Shown here one piece after another: positions 31,746 through 40,913 of a stretch of DNA of 64,000 bases (position 1 is the first letter of the stretch; every line of letters starts with the position of its first letter). The notes beneath the pieces are model-generated. The model was not told the origin of the DNA. It worked only from the letters and a program-made list of their open reading frames with translations, and made no database searches. Origin of the DNA: Nocardioides bruguierae (lineage in GTDB: Bacteria; Actinomycetota; Actinomycetes; Propionibacteriales; Nocardioidaceae); the NCBI RefSeq assembly GCF_023656415.1, contig NZ_JAMOIL010000010.1:124001-188000 (forward strand). The letters are read 5' to 3'. A program made the translations under genes and the position numbers.

Positions 31746-33314
31746 TCAGTCCTGCCCGACGCCCGCGAGCGGGTCCTGCGAGCCGAGCCAGGTGAGCAGC
31801 GTGCGAGCGCCCCAGCCGGTCGGACCGGTCGTCCACTCGTGGTTCTCCACCGGCGAGTCGCCGACGGAGGCCACGTCCAGGTGCGCCCACGGGAGGCCCC
31901 CCGTGAACGGCTTCAGGAACAGAGCCGCGGTGATCGCGCCCGGGCCGCCGCCGGCGTTGTCGGCGTCGGCCACGGTGGAGCGCAGCCGGTCGGCGTAGGT
32001 GTCGTCCAGCGGCATCCGCCACAGCGGCTCCCCCGCGGCACCGCCGGCCTCACCGAGCAGGTCGGCGAGGGCGTCGTCGGAGGCGAAGTAGCCGCCGGTG
32101 CGGAGCCCGAGCGCCACCTTCATGGCGCCGGTCAGCGTGGCGACGTCGACCATCGCGGCCGGCTTCACGTTCTCCACCGCGTAGGCGAGGGCGTCGGCCA
32201 TGACCAGGCGTCCCTCGGCGTCGGTGTTGGTGACCTCGGTGGTGCGCCCGCCGTAGTGGCGCAGCACGTCGCCGGGGCGCATGCTCGCGGCACCGACGGC
32301 GTTCTCGGCCGCCGCGATCAGGCCGACGACCTTGACCGGGCAGCCGACAGCCTCGAGGGCCGCCATCGTCGCGAGGACGACGGCGCCGCCGGTCATGTCG
32401 CGCTTCATCGAGACCATGCCCTCGGCGGGCTTGATGGACAGCCCGCCGGAGTCGAAGGTGATGCCCTTGCCGACCAGCACCACGGTCGGGGTGCGGCGGG
32501 TGGCGCCGGGCGGGGCGTAGTCGAGCCGGATCATCCGCGGCGGGGTGACCGAGCCCTGGCCGACGCCCAGGATGCCGCCGAAGCCCTCGGCGACCAGGCG
32601 CGGCTCGTCCCAGACCGTGCAGTCCAGCCCGGCGGCGTCGGCGACGGCCTCGGCCTGCGCGGCCAACCAGCCGGGGTTCTTCAGGTTCGAGGGCACCGTG
32701 GCCAGGAAGCGCGCCGTCCAGCCGGCCTCGGCGAGGGCGAGGCCGCGACGCAGCGCGTCGGCCCGCTCGTCGGGGCAGCCGGCCAGCACGACCAGCGGCG
32801 GCGGGAGGAACGGCGGCGGGCCCGAGCGCCAGGTGAAGGCGAACGAGCCGAGCACGAGGCCGGTCACCAGGGCCTGGAGGCCCTCGTCGTCCACGGCGGC
32901 GGCCAGGGACGTGGCCACGGGCCCACCGTCGCGGGTCGCGCGCGCCAGCGTGGCGCCGGCGCGGCGGACGTCGGTGGGGGCCCCGGCGCCGAGGCCCACG
33001 AGCAGCACGCGCCGCAGCGCGGGCTGGGCGGTGCTGCCGCCGGGCACGGGGACGCTGACGACCTCGCCGACCGCGCCGGTGGCGCGCTCGGACTCGAGCA
33101 CCCCCAGCAGGTCGAGCCCGAGGGCGTCGGCGACGGTCTCGCCGTCGGGCCCCAGCAGGGGCACGGCGGGGCCGTCGCCGTCACCGGCCACGGGGGCCGG
33201 GAAGGTGGGGAGGGCGATGACCTCCGCCTCGTCCACGCCCAGCACGGAGGCGGGGTCGAGGACGACGGCGGGAGGCGTCACCTGGGTGGGCAGCTCCGGG
33301 ATGTCAGGAAGCAT
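31746..33314 (-). CDS. pepA: Leucyl aminopeptidase (M17)
   Basis: A 522-aa cytoplasmic aminopeptidase with two metal ions. The metal and catalytic residues are seen in VGKGITFDSGGLSIKP (Lys, Asp), MKRDMTGGA (Asp) and the M17 signature NTDAEGRLVMADALAYA (Asp, Glu, Arg). It trims N-terminal residues from peptides. I start at the ATG at 33314 (MLPDIPELPTQVTP); the longer frame upstream overlaps the DUF3117 gene out of frame. It lies 11 bp after the small DUF3117 gene on the same strand and probably shares its promoter at 33568. Confidence 0.92.
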   Translation of the reverse strand: MLPDIPELPTQVTPPAVVLDPASVLGVDEAEVIALPTFPAPVAGDGDGPAVPLLGPDGETVADALGLDLLGVLESERATGAVGEVVSVPVPGGSTAQPALRRVLLVGLGAGAPTDVRRAGATLARATRDGGPVATSLAAAVDDEGLQALVTGLVLGSFAFTWRSGPPPFLPPPLVVLAGCPDERADALRRGLALAEAGWTARFLATVPSNLKNPGWLAAQAEAVADAAGLDCTVWDEPRLVAEGFGGILGVGQGSVTPPRMIRLDYAPPGATRRTPTVVLVGKGITFDSGGLSIKPAEGMVSMKRDMTGGAVVLATMAALEAVGCPVKVVGLIAAAENAVGAASMRPGDVLRHYGGRTTEVTNTDAEGRLVMADALAYAVENVKPAAMVDVATLTGAMKVALGLRTGGYFASDDALADLLGEAGGAAGEPLWRMPLDDTYADRLRSTVADADNAGGGPGAITAALFLKPFTGGLPWAHLDVASVGDSPVENHEWTTGPTGWGARTLLTWLGSQDPLAGVGQD

Positions 33315-33325
33315 GCAGTGCGGCG

Positions 33326-33493
33326 TCAGCCGACGACGGCGTTCAGGGCCTCGCCCAGGGCGCCGGCCTCGTCCGCGTTGAGCTCGACGACCAGACGGCC
33401 GCCGCCCTCCAGCGGGACGCGCATCACGATGCCGCGCCCCTCCTTGGTGACCTCCAGCGGGCCGTCGCCGGTCCGCGGCTTCATGGCCGCCAT
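33326..33493 (-). CDS. DUF3117 small protein (55 aa)
   Basis: A short conserved actinobacterial protein, MAAMKPRTGDGPLEVTKEGR and so on, ending in LNADEAGALGEALNAVVG. The whole DUF3117 family is of this length. Its function is unknown. The ATG at 33493 is preferred over the one three codons in, because GAGGGAAGAGG lies 6 nt upstream. The same gene occurs near sigE in mycobacteria (recalled). It precedes pepA by 11 bp. Confidence 0.92.
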   Translation of the reverse strand: MAAMKPRTGDGPLEVTKEGRGIVMRVPLEGGGRLVVELNADEAGALGEALNAVVG

Positions 33494-33545
33494 CTCGTAC
33501 CTCTTCCCTCATCGGCAGATGGTTCGTGGCCGGACCTCCGGCGCA

Positions 33546-33573
33546 CGGCGGTCGACACCGCCGGACCATTATC
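33546..33573 (-). promoter_or_regulatory. Candidate DUF3117-pepA promoter with inverted repeat at the start site
   Basis: The -10-like GATAAT is at 33573-33568. Just downstream, CGGCGGT-CGAC-ACCGCCG (33546-33563) is a perfect 7-bp inverted repeat around the expected transcription start, usable as an operator or a 5' hairpin. The leader would be about 70 nt. Confidence 0.4.
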
Positions 33574-33651
33574 CCCCATCGCTGGTCGTGCGCTTGCACG
33601 GCGCCGCCGGTCGCGGCGCGTCGGGGCACCCGCGGGCGCTGTCGGACGCGG

Positions 33652-34479
33652 TCAGGCCGCCTCGTCCGCGCCCCACTCGAGCCCGCCGTAGGCGGCCCCG
33701 AAGATCCGTAGCACCTGGCGCGGCGCCCGCTTCACCAGCCGCTTGCGGGTGGGCGTGCGGCCGTACTCCACGGTGAGCGCCGAGCCGTCGAAGTGGTGGT
33801 TGTACCAGGACGTCATGGTGCCGTAGCAGGTGCCGCCGCAGTCGAAGGTCTTCTCCGGCAGGTGCAGCTTCTTCGCCACGCGGCGGGCGAAGGCCCGGTC
33901 CTTGGTGTCGGTGTCGACGCCCTTGAGCGGCTGGTGGAAGGAGAGGATGCGCTGCGGCTGCACCTTCTTCAGGAACGCCATCACGGCCTGGGTCTCGGGC
34001 TCGCTGGCCGGCCCGCTGCCGGACTCGTAGCGGCCGTCGAGGTCGCGCCACCGGTAGGGCCAGTTGCGGTTGAGGTCGACGCCGTTGGCGTTGGCGCGGG
34101 TGTCGGCGGCGAGGCCGTCGGGGTTGAAGGTCGGCACGACCCACAGGTCGATCCCGACGACCGGGTCGCCGTCGCGCAGGGTCTGGAGGAGCCAGCGGGT
34201 GCGGCGCTCGTCCCCGTGCATGGTGGCGATGAGGACGACGCTGGGCACGCCGCGCCGGGCGGGCTCGCCGAGCCGGTAGGCCATGATCGGGCGGCCCTCC
34301 ACGGACTCGCCCAGCTTGCGGCGCGCCACGACGGCGGGCTGGTCCTCCCGGGCCAGTGCCGCGGCGAGCACCTGCCCGGTCCGGGTGGTGTCGGCGGTGG
34401 CCGGCGCCGGGAGCGCCAGCAGCGTGGCGGTCAGCAGCAGCGAGACCAGGACGGCCGTGCGGGTGGTCGGTGTCGGCAT
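33652..34479 (-). CDS. Secreted M14-family zinc carboxypeptidase/peptide amidase
   Basis: A 275-aa protein with a signal peptide (TRTAVLVSLLLTATLLALPA, cut near ATA-D). The M14 zinc site is visible as MHGDE (His and Glu ligands) and the later SFHQPL (His). NANGVDLNRNWPYRW is the substrate region, and VEYG near the C terminus carries the catalytic Glu. The short length resembles MpaA-like murein peptide amidases more than digestive carboxypeptidases. A role in peptidoglycan turnover outside the cell is plausible (inference). The ATG at 34479 has GAGGGAGT upstream. Confidence 0.85.
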   Translation of the reverse strand: MPTPTTRTAVLVSLLLTATLLALPAPATADTTRTGQVLAAALAREDQPAVVARRKLGESVEGRPIMAYRLGEPARRGVPSVVLIATMHGDERRTRWLLQTLRDGDPVVGIDLWVVPTFNPDGLAADTRANANGVDLNRNWPYRWRDLDGRYESGSGPASEPETQAVMAFLKKVQPQRILSFHQPLKGVDTDTKDRAFARRVAKKLHLPEKTFDCGGTCYGTMTSWYNHHFDGSALTVEYGRTPTRKRLVKRAPRQVLRIFGAAYGGLEWGADEAA

Positions 34480-34558
34480 GGGTACTCCCTCGTCGCGGGG
34501 GCGACTCGTCGGCGGTGCGGCCTGGCGGGGAGAGCGGGACGGTCGGGCGCCCGAGCCC

Positions 34559-34978
34559 TCAGACCAGAGCCAGAGCGTAGGCGACGGTGAGGGCCGTCAC
34601 GGCGAGGACGGTGCCGACGTGTCCCACCCGGGAGAGGGCGCGGCTCTCCTGCCCGGCGGCGTGCCGGGCGACCCGCCTGCCGACCTCGGGGCGGCGCCAG
34701 CGGGCGAGCAGGGCCAGGCCCGCCAGGGCCGTGAACCAGTAGCAGCCCAGGCCCACGATGCCGACGCCCGCGCTCCCGGGCGCGCTGTCGGCGGGGAAGG
34801 CCAGGAAGACGGCCCAGACGAGGGTGCCGACCAGGCCGGTGACGGTGTGCAGGAGCAGCCAGGAGCGGGTGCCGGGACGACCGGCGAGCCGCACCCGGGT
34901 CACGAGCACGACCACCGCGACGAACGCGGTGAGGACGGCGGCGGCGACGGGGGCGAGCACCGGGCGAGTGTGCCTCAT
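34559..34978 (-). CDS. Small four-helix membrane protein
   Basis: A 139-aa protein with four hydrophobic segments (VAAAVLTAFVAVVVLVTRV, VTGLVGTLVWAVFLAF, IVGLGCYWFTALAGLALLA, VLAVTALTVAYALALV). I do not recognise the family. The ATG overlaps the stop of the DivIVA-domain gene (ATGA), so the two are coupled, and both may act at the membrane in growth or division (inference). Confidence 0.7.
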   Translation of the reverse strand: MRHTRPVLAPVAAAVLTAFVAVVVLVTRVRLAGRPGTRSWLLLHTVTGLVGTLVWAVFLAFPADSAPGSAGVGIVGLGCYWFTALAGLALLARWRRPEVGRRVARHAAGQESRALSRVGHVGTVLAVTALTVAYALALV

Positions 34979-35370
34979 CCCCCCTGAAGGGGTGAGGTCG
35001 GGCCGTCGGCCGGGTCGGGCTCGTCAGGGTCTCGTTGCGGCTCCTCGGTGCCCTCGACCGGAGCGGCCGGCGCCTCGTCACGGGCGTGGTCGAGGGCCTC
35101 GACCCGAGCCTGGTCTCGGGCCTGGTCCCGTGCCTGGTCCCGCTCGGTGGCCAGGCGGTCCAGGAGCGCGTCGACCTCGCTCATCCGGTAGCCGCGGAAG
35201 GCGAGGGAGAAGCGGACGCGACGCAGGTCGTCGCCGGTGACCTCACCGGCCGGGACCGAGGCGTCGGGCCGGTCGTCGAAGGCCGGCGCCAGGGGCTCGC
35301 CCTTGCCGGCTGCCAGCAGGGCGACCCCGCCCATGGCGAGCACGACCAGGGCCGCCAGGAACCACATCAT
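34975..35370 (-). CDS. DivIVA-domain-containing membrane protein
   Basis: A 131-aa protein. One N-terminal membrane helix (MMWFLAALVVLAMGGVALLA) is followed by a short DivIVA motif (VRFSLAFRGYRMSEVDALLDRLA, about 52-74) and a repeat tail RDQARDQARDQAR. The DivIVA motif marks curved-membrane and division proteins. The tail would extend the coiled coil and ends in acidic, proline-rich sequence. It is followed by the coupled membrane protein gene and preceded by the LOG gene. Confidence 0.82.
   Translation of the reverse strand: MMWFLAALVVLAMGGVALLAAGKGEPLAPAFDDRPDASVPAGEVTGDDLRRVRFSLAFRGYRMSEVDALLDRLATERDQARDQARDQARVEALDHARDEAPAAPVEGTEEPQRDPDEPDPADGPTSPLQGG
35108..35143. repeat. 12-bp tandem repeat, three copies, in the DivIVA-like gene
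   Basis: GCCTGGTCCCGT-like units at 35108, 35120 and 35132 encode the RDQA repeats of the coiled-coil tail. Length changes would be in frame. Confidence 0.75.
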
Positions 35371-35379
35371 TGCGGTCGC

Positions 35380-36147
35380 TCACTCCCCCAGCAGGCCGCC
35401 GAGCGGGGCGCTGGCCTCGCGCATGAGGCTCACCGCCAGCTCGACGTCGTCGGTCACGGTCATCATGTCCAGGTCGGACTGCTTGATCTTGCCGGACGCC
35501 AGCACGGAGCCGCGCAGCCACTCCACCAGCCCGCCCCAGAACTCGGTGCCCAGCAGCACGATCGGGAACTGCGTGACCTTGCCGGTCTGCGCGAGGGTCA
35601 GCGCCTCGAACAGCTCGTCCAGGGTGCCGAGGCCACCGGGCAGCACCACGAAGCCGCGGGCGTACTTGATGAACATGGTCTTGCGGACGAAGAAGTAGCG
35701 GAAGTTCACGCCGTGCTCGACGAACTCGTTCATGCCGGTCTCGTACGGCAGCTCGATGCCGAGCCCGACGCTGAGGCCGCCGGCGGTGCGGGCGCCCTTG
35801 TTGGCGGCCTCCATGGCGCCGGGCCCGCCGCCGGTGAGCACCGTGAAGCCCTCCTCGGCCAGACGCCGGCCGACCTCCTGGGCGGCGGCGTAGGACGGGT
35901 CGTCGACCGCCGTCCGGGCGGAGCCGAAGACGGCGATGGTGGGCCCGAGGTCGGAGAGCTGGCCGAAGCCCTCCACGAACTCCGCCTGGATCTTCAGCAC
36001 CCGCCACAGGTCGGTGTGGGTGTCGAGGCGGGCCCCGGGGTCCAGCAGCCGCTGGTCGGTGGTCCCGTCGCCGCGGCTGCCTCGCCGGGGAGCCTGCCGC
36101 GCCGGGGACATCCCGCTGCGCTCGATCTTCCGCTCCTGCTCACTCAC
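35380..36147 (-). CDS. TIGR00730/LOG family Rossmann-fold protein
   Basis: A 255-aa member of the LOG (cytokinin riboside 5'-monophosphate phosphoribohydrolase-like) family. The signature PGGLGTLDE is intact, with FGSART, GFTVLTGGGPGAMEAANKGA and KTMFIKYARGFVVLPGG around it. Such proteins cleave nucleoside monophosphates to base and ribose phosphate. Whether it makes cytokinins is unknown. The start is GTG at 36147, overlapping the dapE stop by 8 bp. In mycobacteria a LOG gene also lies near dapE (recalled). Confidence 0.9.
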   Translation of the reverse strand: MSEQERKIERSGMSPARQAPRRGSRGDGTTDQRLLDPGARLDTHTDLWRVLKIQAEFVEGFGQLSDLGPTIAVFGSARTAVDDPSYAAAQEVGRRLAEEGFTVLTGGGPGAMEAANKGARTAGGLSVGLGIELPYETGMNEFVEHGVNFRYFFVRKTMFIKYARGFVVLPGGLGTLDELFEALTLAQTGKVTQFPIVLLGTEFWGGLVEWLRGSVLASGKIKQSDLDMMTVTDDVELAVSLMREASAPLGGLLGE

Positions 36148-37243
36148 CGCTCAGCCACCCCCGCAGCGCGTCCTCGCACCGGTGCAGGTCGGCCAGCGGC
36201 ACGTGCTCGTCGGCCTTGTGCGCGAACAGCGGGTCTCCGGGGCCGTAGTTGACCGCCGGGACGCCCAGGTCGGTGAAGCGGGCCACGTCCGTCCAGCCGA
36301 ACTTGGGCGCCACCCGGCCGCCGATCGCCTCGACGAACGCGGCGGCGGCCGGGCGGTCCAGGCCCGGCAGGGCGCCGGGTGCCAGGTCGGTGAGGGTGAC
36401 GTCGTAGCCGGAGAAGAACTCCCGCACCCACGCCTCGGCCTCCTGCGTGGAGAGGTCCGGGGCGAAGCGGTAGTTGACGGTCACGACGCACTCGTCGGGC
36501 ACGACGTTGCCGGCCACTCCCCCGCTGATCCGCACCGCGTTGAGGCCCTCGTGGTACTCGAGGCCGTCGATGACGGGCTTGCGCGGCTGGTAGGCGTTGA
36601 GCCGGGCGAGGACCTCGGCGGCGCCGTGGATGGCGTTGACGCCCTTCCACGACCGCGCGGAGTGCGCCCGCTCGCCGCGCGTGCGGACCTCGACGCGCAG
36701 CGTGCCCTGGCAGCCCGCCTCGACCGCGGCGTTGCTGGGCTCCATGAGGATCGCGAAGTCGGCCTCGAGGAGGTCGGGCCGCGCCTCGACGAGCCTGCGC
36801 AGACCGTTGTGCTCGGCCTCGATCTCCTCGGCCTCGTAGAAGACGTAGGTGACGTCGCGGACGGGCTCGGGGACGCTCGCGGCCATCCGCAGGATGACGG
36901 CGTCGCCGCCCTTCATGTCGCAGGTGCCGAGGCCGTGCAGGAGACCGGCGGCCTCGTCGAGCCGGCTCGGCAGGTTGCCGTTGACCGGCACAGTGTCGAG
37001 GTGGCCCGCGATCACCACGCGCTCGCCGCGCCCCAGGTCGGTGCGGGCGACGACGTTGTGGCCGATCCGGGTCACCTCCAGGTGCGGCAGCGCGCGCAGG
37101 GCCGCCTCCACCGCGTCCGCGATGCGGGCCTCGTCGAGGCTGACGGACTCGATGTCGACGAGGCTGCGGGTGAGGGTGACGACGTCGGTGGTGAGGTCCA
37201 GCGCGTCGAGGGCCGCGCCGGCGGGGGTCGTGGAGCCGGTCAT
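36140..37243 (-). CDS. dapE: Succinyl-diaminopimelate desuccinylase
   Basis: A 367-aa M20-family metallo-enzyme. It removes succinate from N-succinyl-LL-DAP to give LL-DAP for lysine and peptidoglycan. Metal-site blocks are VVIAGHLDTVPVNG (His, Asp), GLGTCDMKGGDAV (Asp), YEAEEIEAEHNGL (the catalytic Glu-Glu) and FAHKADEHVPL (final His). The dimerisation domain starts near residue 180 with the RAHSARSWKGVNAIH histidine. The related dapD and dapC lie at 50079 and 52790. It starts the operon dapE-LOG-DivIVA-membrane protein. Confidence 0.95.
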   Translation of the reverse strand: MTGSTTPAGAALDALDLTTDVVTLTRSLVDIESVSLDEARIADAVEAALRALPHLEVTRIGHNVVARTDLGRGERVVIAGHLDTVPVNGNLPSRLDEAAGLLHGLGTCDMKGGDAVILRMAASVPEPVRDVTYVFYEAEEIEAEHNGLRRLVEARPDLLEADFAILMEPSNAAVEAGCQGTLRVEVRTRGERAHSARSWKGVNAIHGAAEVLARLNAYQPRKPVIDGLEYHEGLNAVRISGGVAGNVVPDECVVTVNYRFAPDLSTQEAEAWVREFFSGYDVTLTDLAPGALPGLDRPAAAAFVEAIGGRVAPKFGWTDVARFTDLGVPAVNYGPGDPLFAHKADEHVPLADLHRCEDALRGWLSGE

Positions 37244-37304
37244 GGGATCAAGTCAACCAGCCTCCCCGCCCCGTCGGCCCGGAGGACGCGCGTGCCGGAC
37301 GCGG

Positions 37305-37352
37305 GCGACCCGGGCCGTCCCTCGCAGCGGCAGCAGGGACGACCCGGGTCGC
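37305..37352 (-). terminator. Hairpin 1 downstream of the surface-protein gene
   Basis: Arms 37305-37322 and 37335-37352 pair over 17 bp with one mismatch around a 12-nt loop. It is also upstream of dapE (same strand). Confidence 0.65.
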
Positions 37353-37370
37353 GTTCGTGGCCAGGCGGGG

Positions 37371-37408
37371 GCAGCCCCCGGTCACCGGGGCGGGTGGCCG
37401 GGGGCTGC
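37371..37408 (-). terminator. Hairpin 2 downstream of the surface-protein gene
   Basis: 16-nt arms 37371-37386 and 37393-37408 pair with one G-U wobble. With hairpin 1 it forms a double terminator. Nothing else is seen in 37244-37489. Confidence 0.65.
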
Positions 37409-37489
37409 GGGGCCTGGGAGCCCACCCGGCCCGGGGCGGAGGAGGTCTCCACCCCGGGCGCGGGGTCGGGGGGTGTGGACGCGTACCGG

Positions 37490-40400
37490 TCAGCGCACCC
37501 GACGGATGCCCGTCTTGGCGAACGACGTGGTGTCGGTCTTGGCGACGCGGATGAAGTACGCGGTCTTGCGGCGACCGTTGAGGTCCTTGACCTTGAAGAT
37601 CGCGAGGCCGGAGGCGTTGACGGCCTTCGACTTCAGGATGACCTTGCGGCCGTTCTTGCGGACCTTCACCAGGGACGCGGTCGCGCCCTCGGCGGCACCG
37701 GCCGGGCGGGTGCGGACGGCGAGCTTGTCGGCCAGGCGGCCGGTGTTCTTGCCGCGGATGACCGCCGAGATCTTCGTGACCGGGTCGTCGGTGCGGAAGG
37801 TGACCACGTCCTCCACGGTGACGGCCTGGCCGTCGTAGGTGACGGTGGCGGTGACGGTGGCGTCACCCTCCTCGTCCGAGGTGAAGGTGTAGAACGCCTT
37901 GCCGGCGGCGCCGGTGGTCTTCTCGTCCGAGGAGTCGTTGCTCTCCGAGCCGGCACCCGAGCGGACGAAGTTCACCGTCGCCCCGCGGACCGGGTTGCCG
38001 TTCTGGTCGAGCACCTGGACGGTCTCGGTGACGGTCTCGCCGACCACCGGGTCCGCGTCGGAGCCGTCGGAGAGGGTCACGGTGCCCGCCTCGAGGTCGG
38101 GGGCGTACCAGTTGACCGTGTAGTCGTCGGTGACGTCCTCCGAGGCGTCGACGCGGGAGCCGCCGGCGCCGAACTCGGTCGTGGGGGCGTCCCACGTGGC
38201 GGTGACGGTCTGCTCGACCTCCTGGCCCGAGTAGTTGTAGGCGGTGCCCTCGTAGTCGCCGTCGTCGTAGTCGGTGTCGCCGTCGACGCTGGTGTCCGCG
38301 AAGGGCACGTCGTCGGAGAGCATGAAGCTCTCGTCACCGACCCGGTTGCCGAACTGGTCGGTGGTCACCACGGAGAAGAAGACCTCCTCGGTGGAGCCGA
38401 CGACCACGTTCGGCAACGTGCTCGGGTTGAACTTCGCCGTCGGCTCGAGCATCACCTCGCCGGCGTTGAGCGGGTCCTCGCTGGTCCAGTCGACGTCGCC
38501 CTCCTCGGTGACGTCGCCGGCGGTGGCGGAGACCGTGCCCATGACCATGCCGTCGTCGTCGAGGTCCTCGTCGCGACCGATGGAGACCCACGCGGTGCCT
38601 CGCCGGACCCGTCGGTGGTGACGGTCATGGTGTCGCCCTCGTCGGCCCACTCGCCGGCCATGGTGCCCGCGGCGCCGGCCTTGCCGTCGGTGAAGTAGCC
38701 GTGGTCGAGGGAGAGCTCGACCTCGGTGTTGGCCAGCGGGTCGTCGGCGTCGCCGTTCTCGTCGGCGCTGGAGACGGTGACGGTGATGCGCTGGAGCTCA
38801 CCGGCGCTGTCGCCGCCGAAGGCGCCGGGCATGTCGACGTCCACGTCCACCACGCCGGGGGTGAGGTCGAGGAGGAACTCGACCGAGACGGCCTCGTTGT
38901 CGAACTGCGGGTCGCGGAAGGTGAGGGTGCCGGACTCCTCGGTCTGCGGGTCCGTGACCGGGTCGCTGACGGTCGCCGTGGCGACGCCGTCGGCGTCGGT
39001 CGTCAGCGCCACGCTGGCCTGGGGGTCGCCGTCGGCGTCCAGCACCATCGCGTCGTCGCCGACGTAGTCGGCGGACAGGTCGCGCTTCGGGAGGGGGGTG
39101 CCGTCCTCGAGGGCCAGCACGGCGTCGACGTCGACGTCGCCGCCGGCCATCGCCTGCACGGTGTCGGGGTCGCTGGTGAACGCGGCCTCGCCCGCCTTGA
39201 CGGTGAGCACCTCAGAGGCGGCGATCGCGCCGTTGCCGAAGCCGTCGCCCTCGAGCTCGGCGACGAGCGTGTAGGAGCCGGAGGGGCCGCCGGTCGGGAA
39301 GGCGATGGTGGCGGTGCCGGTGCCGTCGGTGGTGGCGGTGGCCTCGGTGGTCTCGCCCGGGTCCACGGCGCTGTCGAACAGCGTGTACTCCCAGTGGTAG
39401 GTGACCGTGCGGCCCGCCTCGTCCACGGGGTTGCCGTTCTGGTCCTTGACCTGCACGGTCACGTCGCCGGGCGCGTACTCGTCCATGTCGAACGCGGCGC
39501 CGTCGGCGCTGGTGGCGTCGAGCTCGGTCTCGGCGGGCAGGTACTGGTCGACGGTGACGGTGTCGGACTTCTTGTCGCCCAGCACCGACTGGTAGCCGGC
39601 GGCCGCCGTGGCGTCGGCGTAGTAGTAGGCGTTGGAGCCGGCGGCCTGGGAGAAGGTCGCCTGGCCGTCGGCGTCGGTGAGGAAGGAGTCCACGTCGGAG
39701 GAGTCCGAGACCCGGGCGCCGGCGATCGGCATGCCGTTCTGGTCGGTGACGGTGACGGTGACGTCGGTGCTCTCGCCGGTCGGCAGCACGTCGTCGGCGG
39801 CCTCGGCGGTCACCGTGGTGATCGTCTGCTCGTACAGGCCGAACGCCTCGGTGTCCTCGGTGGCGCCGGAGGCCCGCAGCAGGAGCTGGTTCGGCGCCCC
39901 GTAGACGTAGGGCGAGGCCATGGTGGCGGTGCCGGAGATGTCCACGACGCCCGTCCAGCTGCCGGTGGAGGCACCGGCGGCGGTGGTGTCGTCGGCGGTG
40001 CCGCCGTCCTGGAACATGCCGTCGGCGAAGTAGGCCAGGTCGGGCGCGGACGAGGTGGAGCCGGTGCCGTGGACGATCACGTGGTCGCCGCCGTAGGGGG
40101 CGCGGAAGACGCCGAGCGCGCCGCCGTCGGTGATGTTGGTGGTCTCGGCGGAGTTGAGCACCGTGACGCCGGGGACGGCGTCGTCGGTGGTGCCGCCGCC
40201 GGCCAGGGTCGCGGTCGCCCGGACGGTGAGCAGCGCGCCGGAGAGGGCGCCGGGGCTCCACTCGTAGGCGAAGGTGCCGTTGTCGCCGGTCGCGGTGCCG
40301 ATCGTGGTCCACGAGGCGCCGCCGATGGAGTACTCGAACGTCACGCCGGTGACGTTCGCGCCGCCGATCGCGGTCAGGCGCACCGAGGTGTTCTGGCCGT

Positions 40401-40578
40401 CGTCCTTGGTGGAGACGACGCTGCCCGGGTCGACCATCATCACGTCGTCGGCGGTGACGCCGGCCGAGGTGGCGACCGACTCCGCGCTCGCGCTGCCGGC
40501 GAGGAGCGGGAGACCCGCGATCGCCAGGGCGGCGACGGCCGTGGTGGCCAGCCCCCGCTTGATGCCGCTGCTGTTCAT
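37490..40578 (-). pseudogene. Large secreted Ig-like repeat surface protein, frameshifted
   Basis: The gene starts at the ATG at 40578: a signal peptide, GLATTAVAALAIAGLPLLAG, then at least four Big-1-like or invasin-type modules marked by VTVTVTDQNGMPIAGARV, VTVQVKDQNGNPVDEAG and VQVLDQNGNPVRGATV. The frame runs from 40578 to about 38599, and the next frame continues from 38596 to the stop at 37490. One base is missing at about 38597-38598. Adding it joins DGSGE to TAWVSIGRDE smoothly, giving about 1,029 aa. The C terminus (LVKVRKNGRKVILK, KTAYFIRVAK) is a basic beta domain, with no LPXTG. It is very acidic and Thr-rich. Confidence 0.8.
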
Positions 40579-40913
40579 GTCTGAAGACCTTTCGCACGTG
40601 GAACGCACCTCGGCCGGAGGGGATCGGAGAGCGATCCCGGCGAGGTGGTCACCGGCACCGGAGCCGGCGAACGCGGAGAACGTAAGGAGACCCCGACGTT
40701 GCACGAGCGTTTTGTGTTCTTTACCTTTAGCCCGGCAACAAGTAATCCCTGACACTCTCGACGTGAGAGACAAGTCACGCGTTTCGCCGACGCCCGCACC
40801 GCGCGGGCCGCGTCGTCTCGCCGCCGGCAGGCGCCCCCAGCGCCCGCCCGGAGCCACGGACCGCCCCAGCGGCCCGTCGTTCCCGCCAGCGACCGAGACA
40901 CCCCCGAGGAACC
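40579..40913 (-). promoter_or_regulatory. Long AT-richer leader/promoter region of the surface-protein gene
   Basis: 335 bp hold no gene. The part at 40680-40770 is unusually AT-rich for this genome (for example ACAAAACG and TAAAGGTAAAGAAC on the coding strand) and is the likely promoter. Between it and the start lies a hairpin, GGGATCG-GAGAG-CGATCCC (40620-40638), so the transcript would have a leader of 100-200 nt. No known riboswitch was recognised. Confidence 0.4.

Noticed and set aside
40620..40638. The leader hairpin of the surface gene considered as a c-di-AMP or other riboswitch
   Set aside because: No conserved core of a known riboswitch was recognised; a single short hairpin is not enough.
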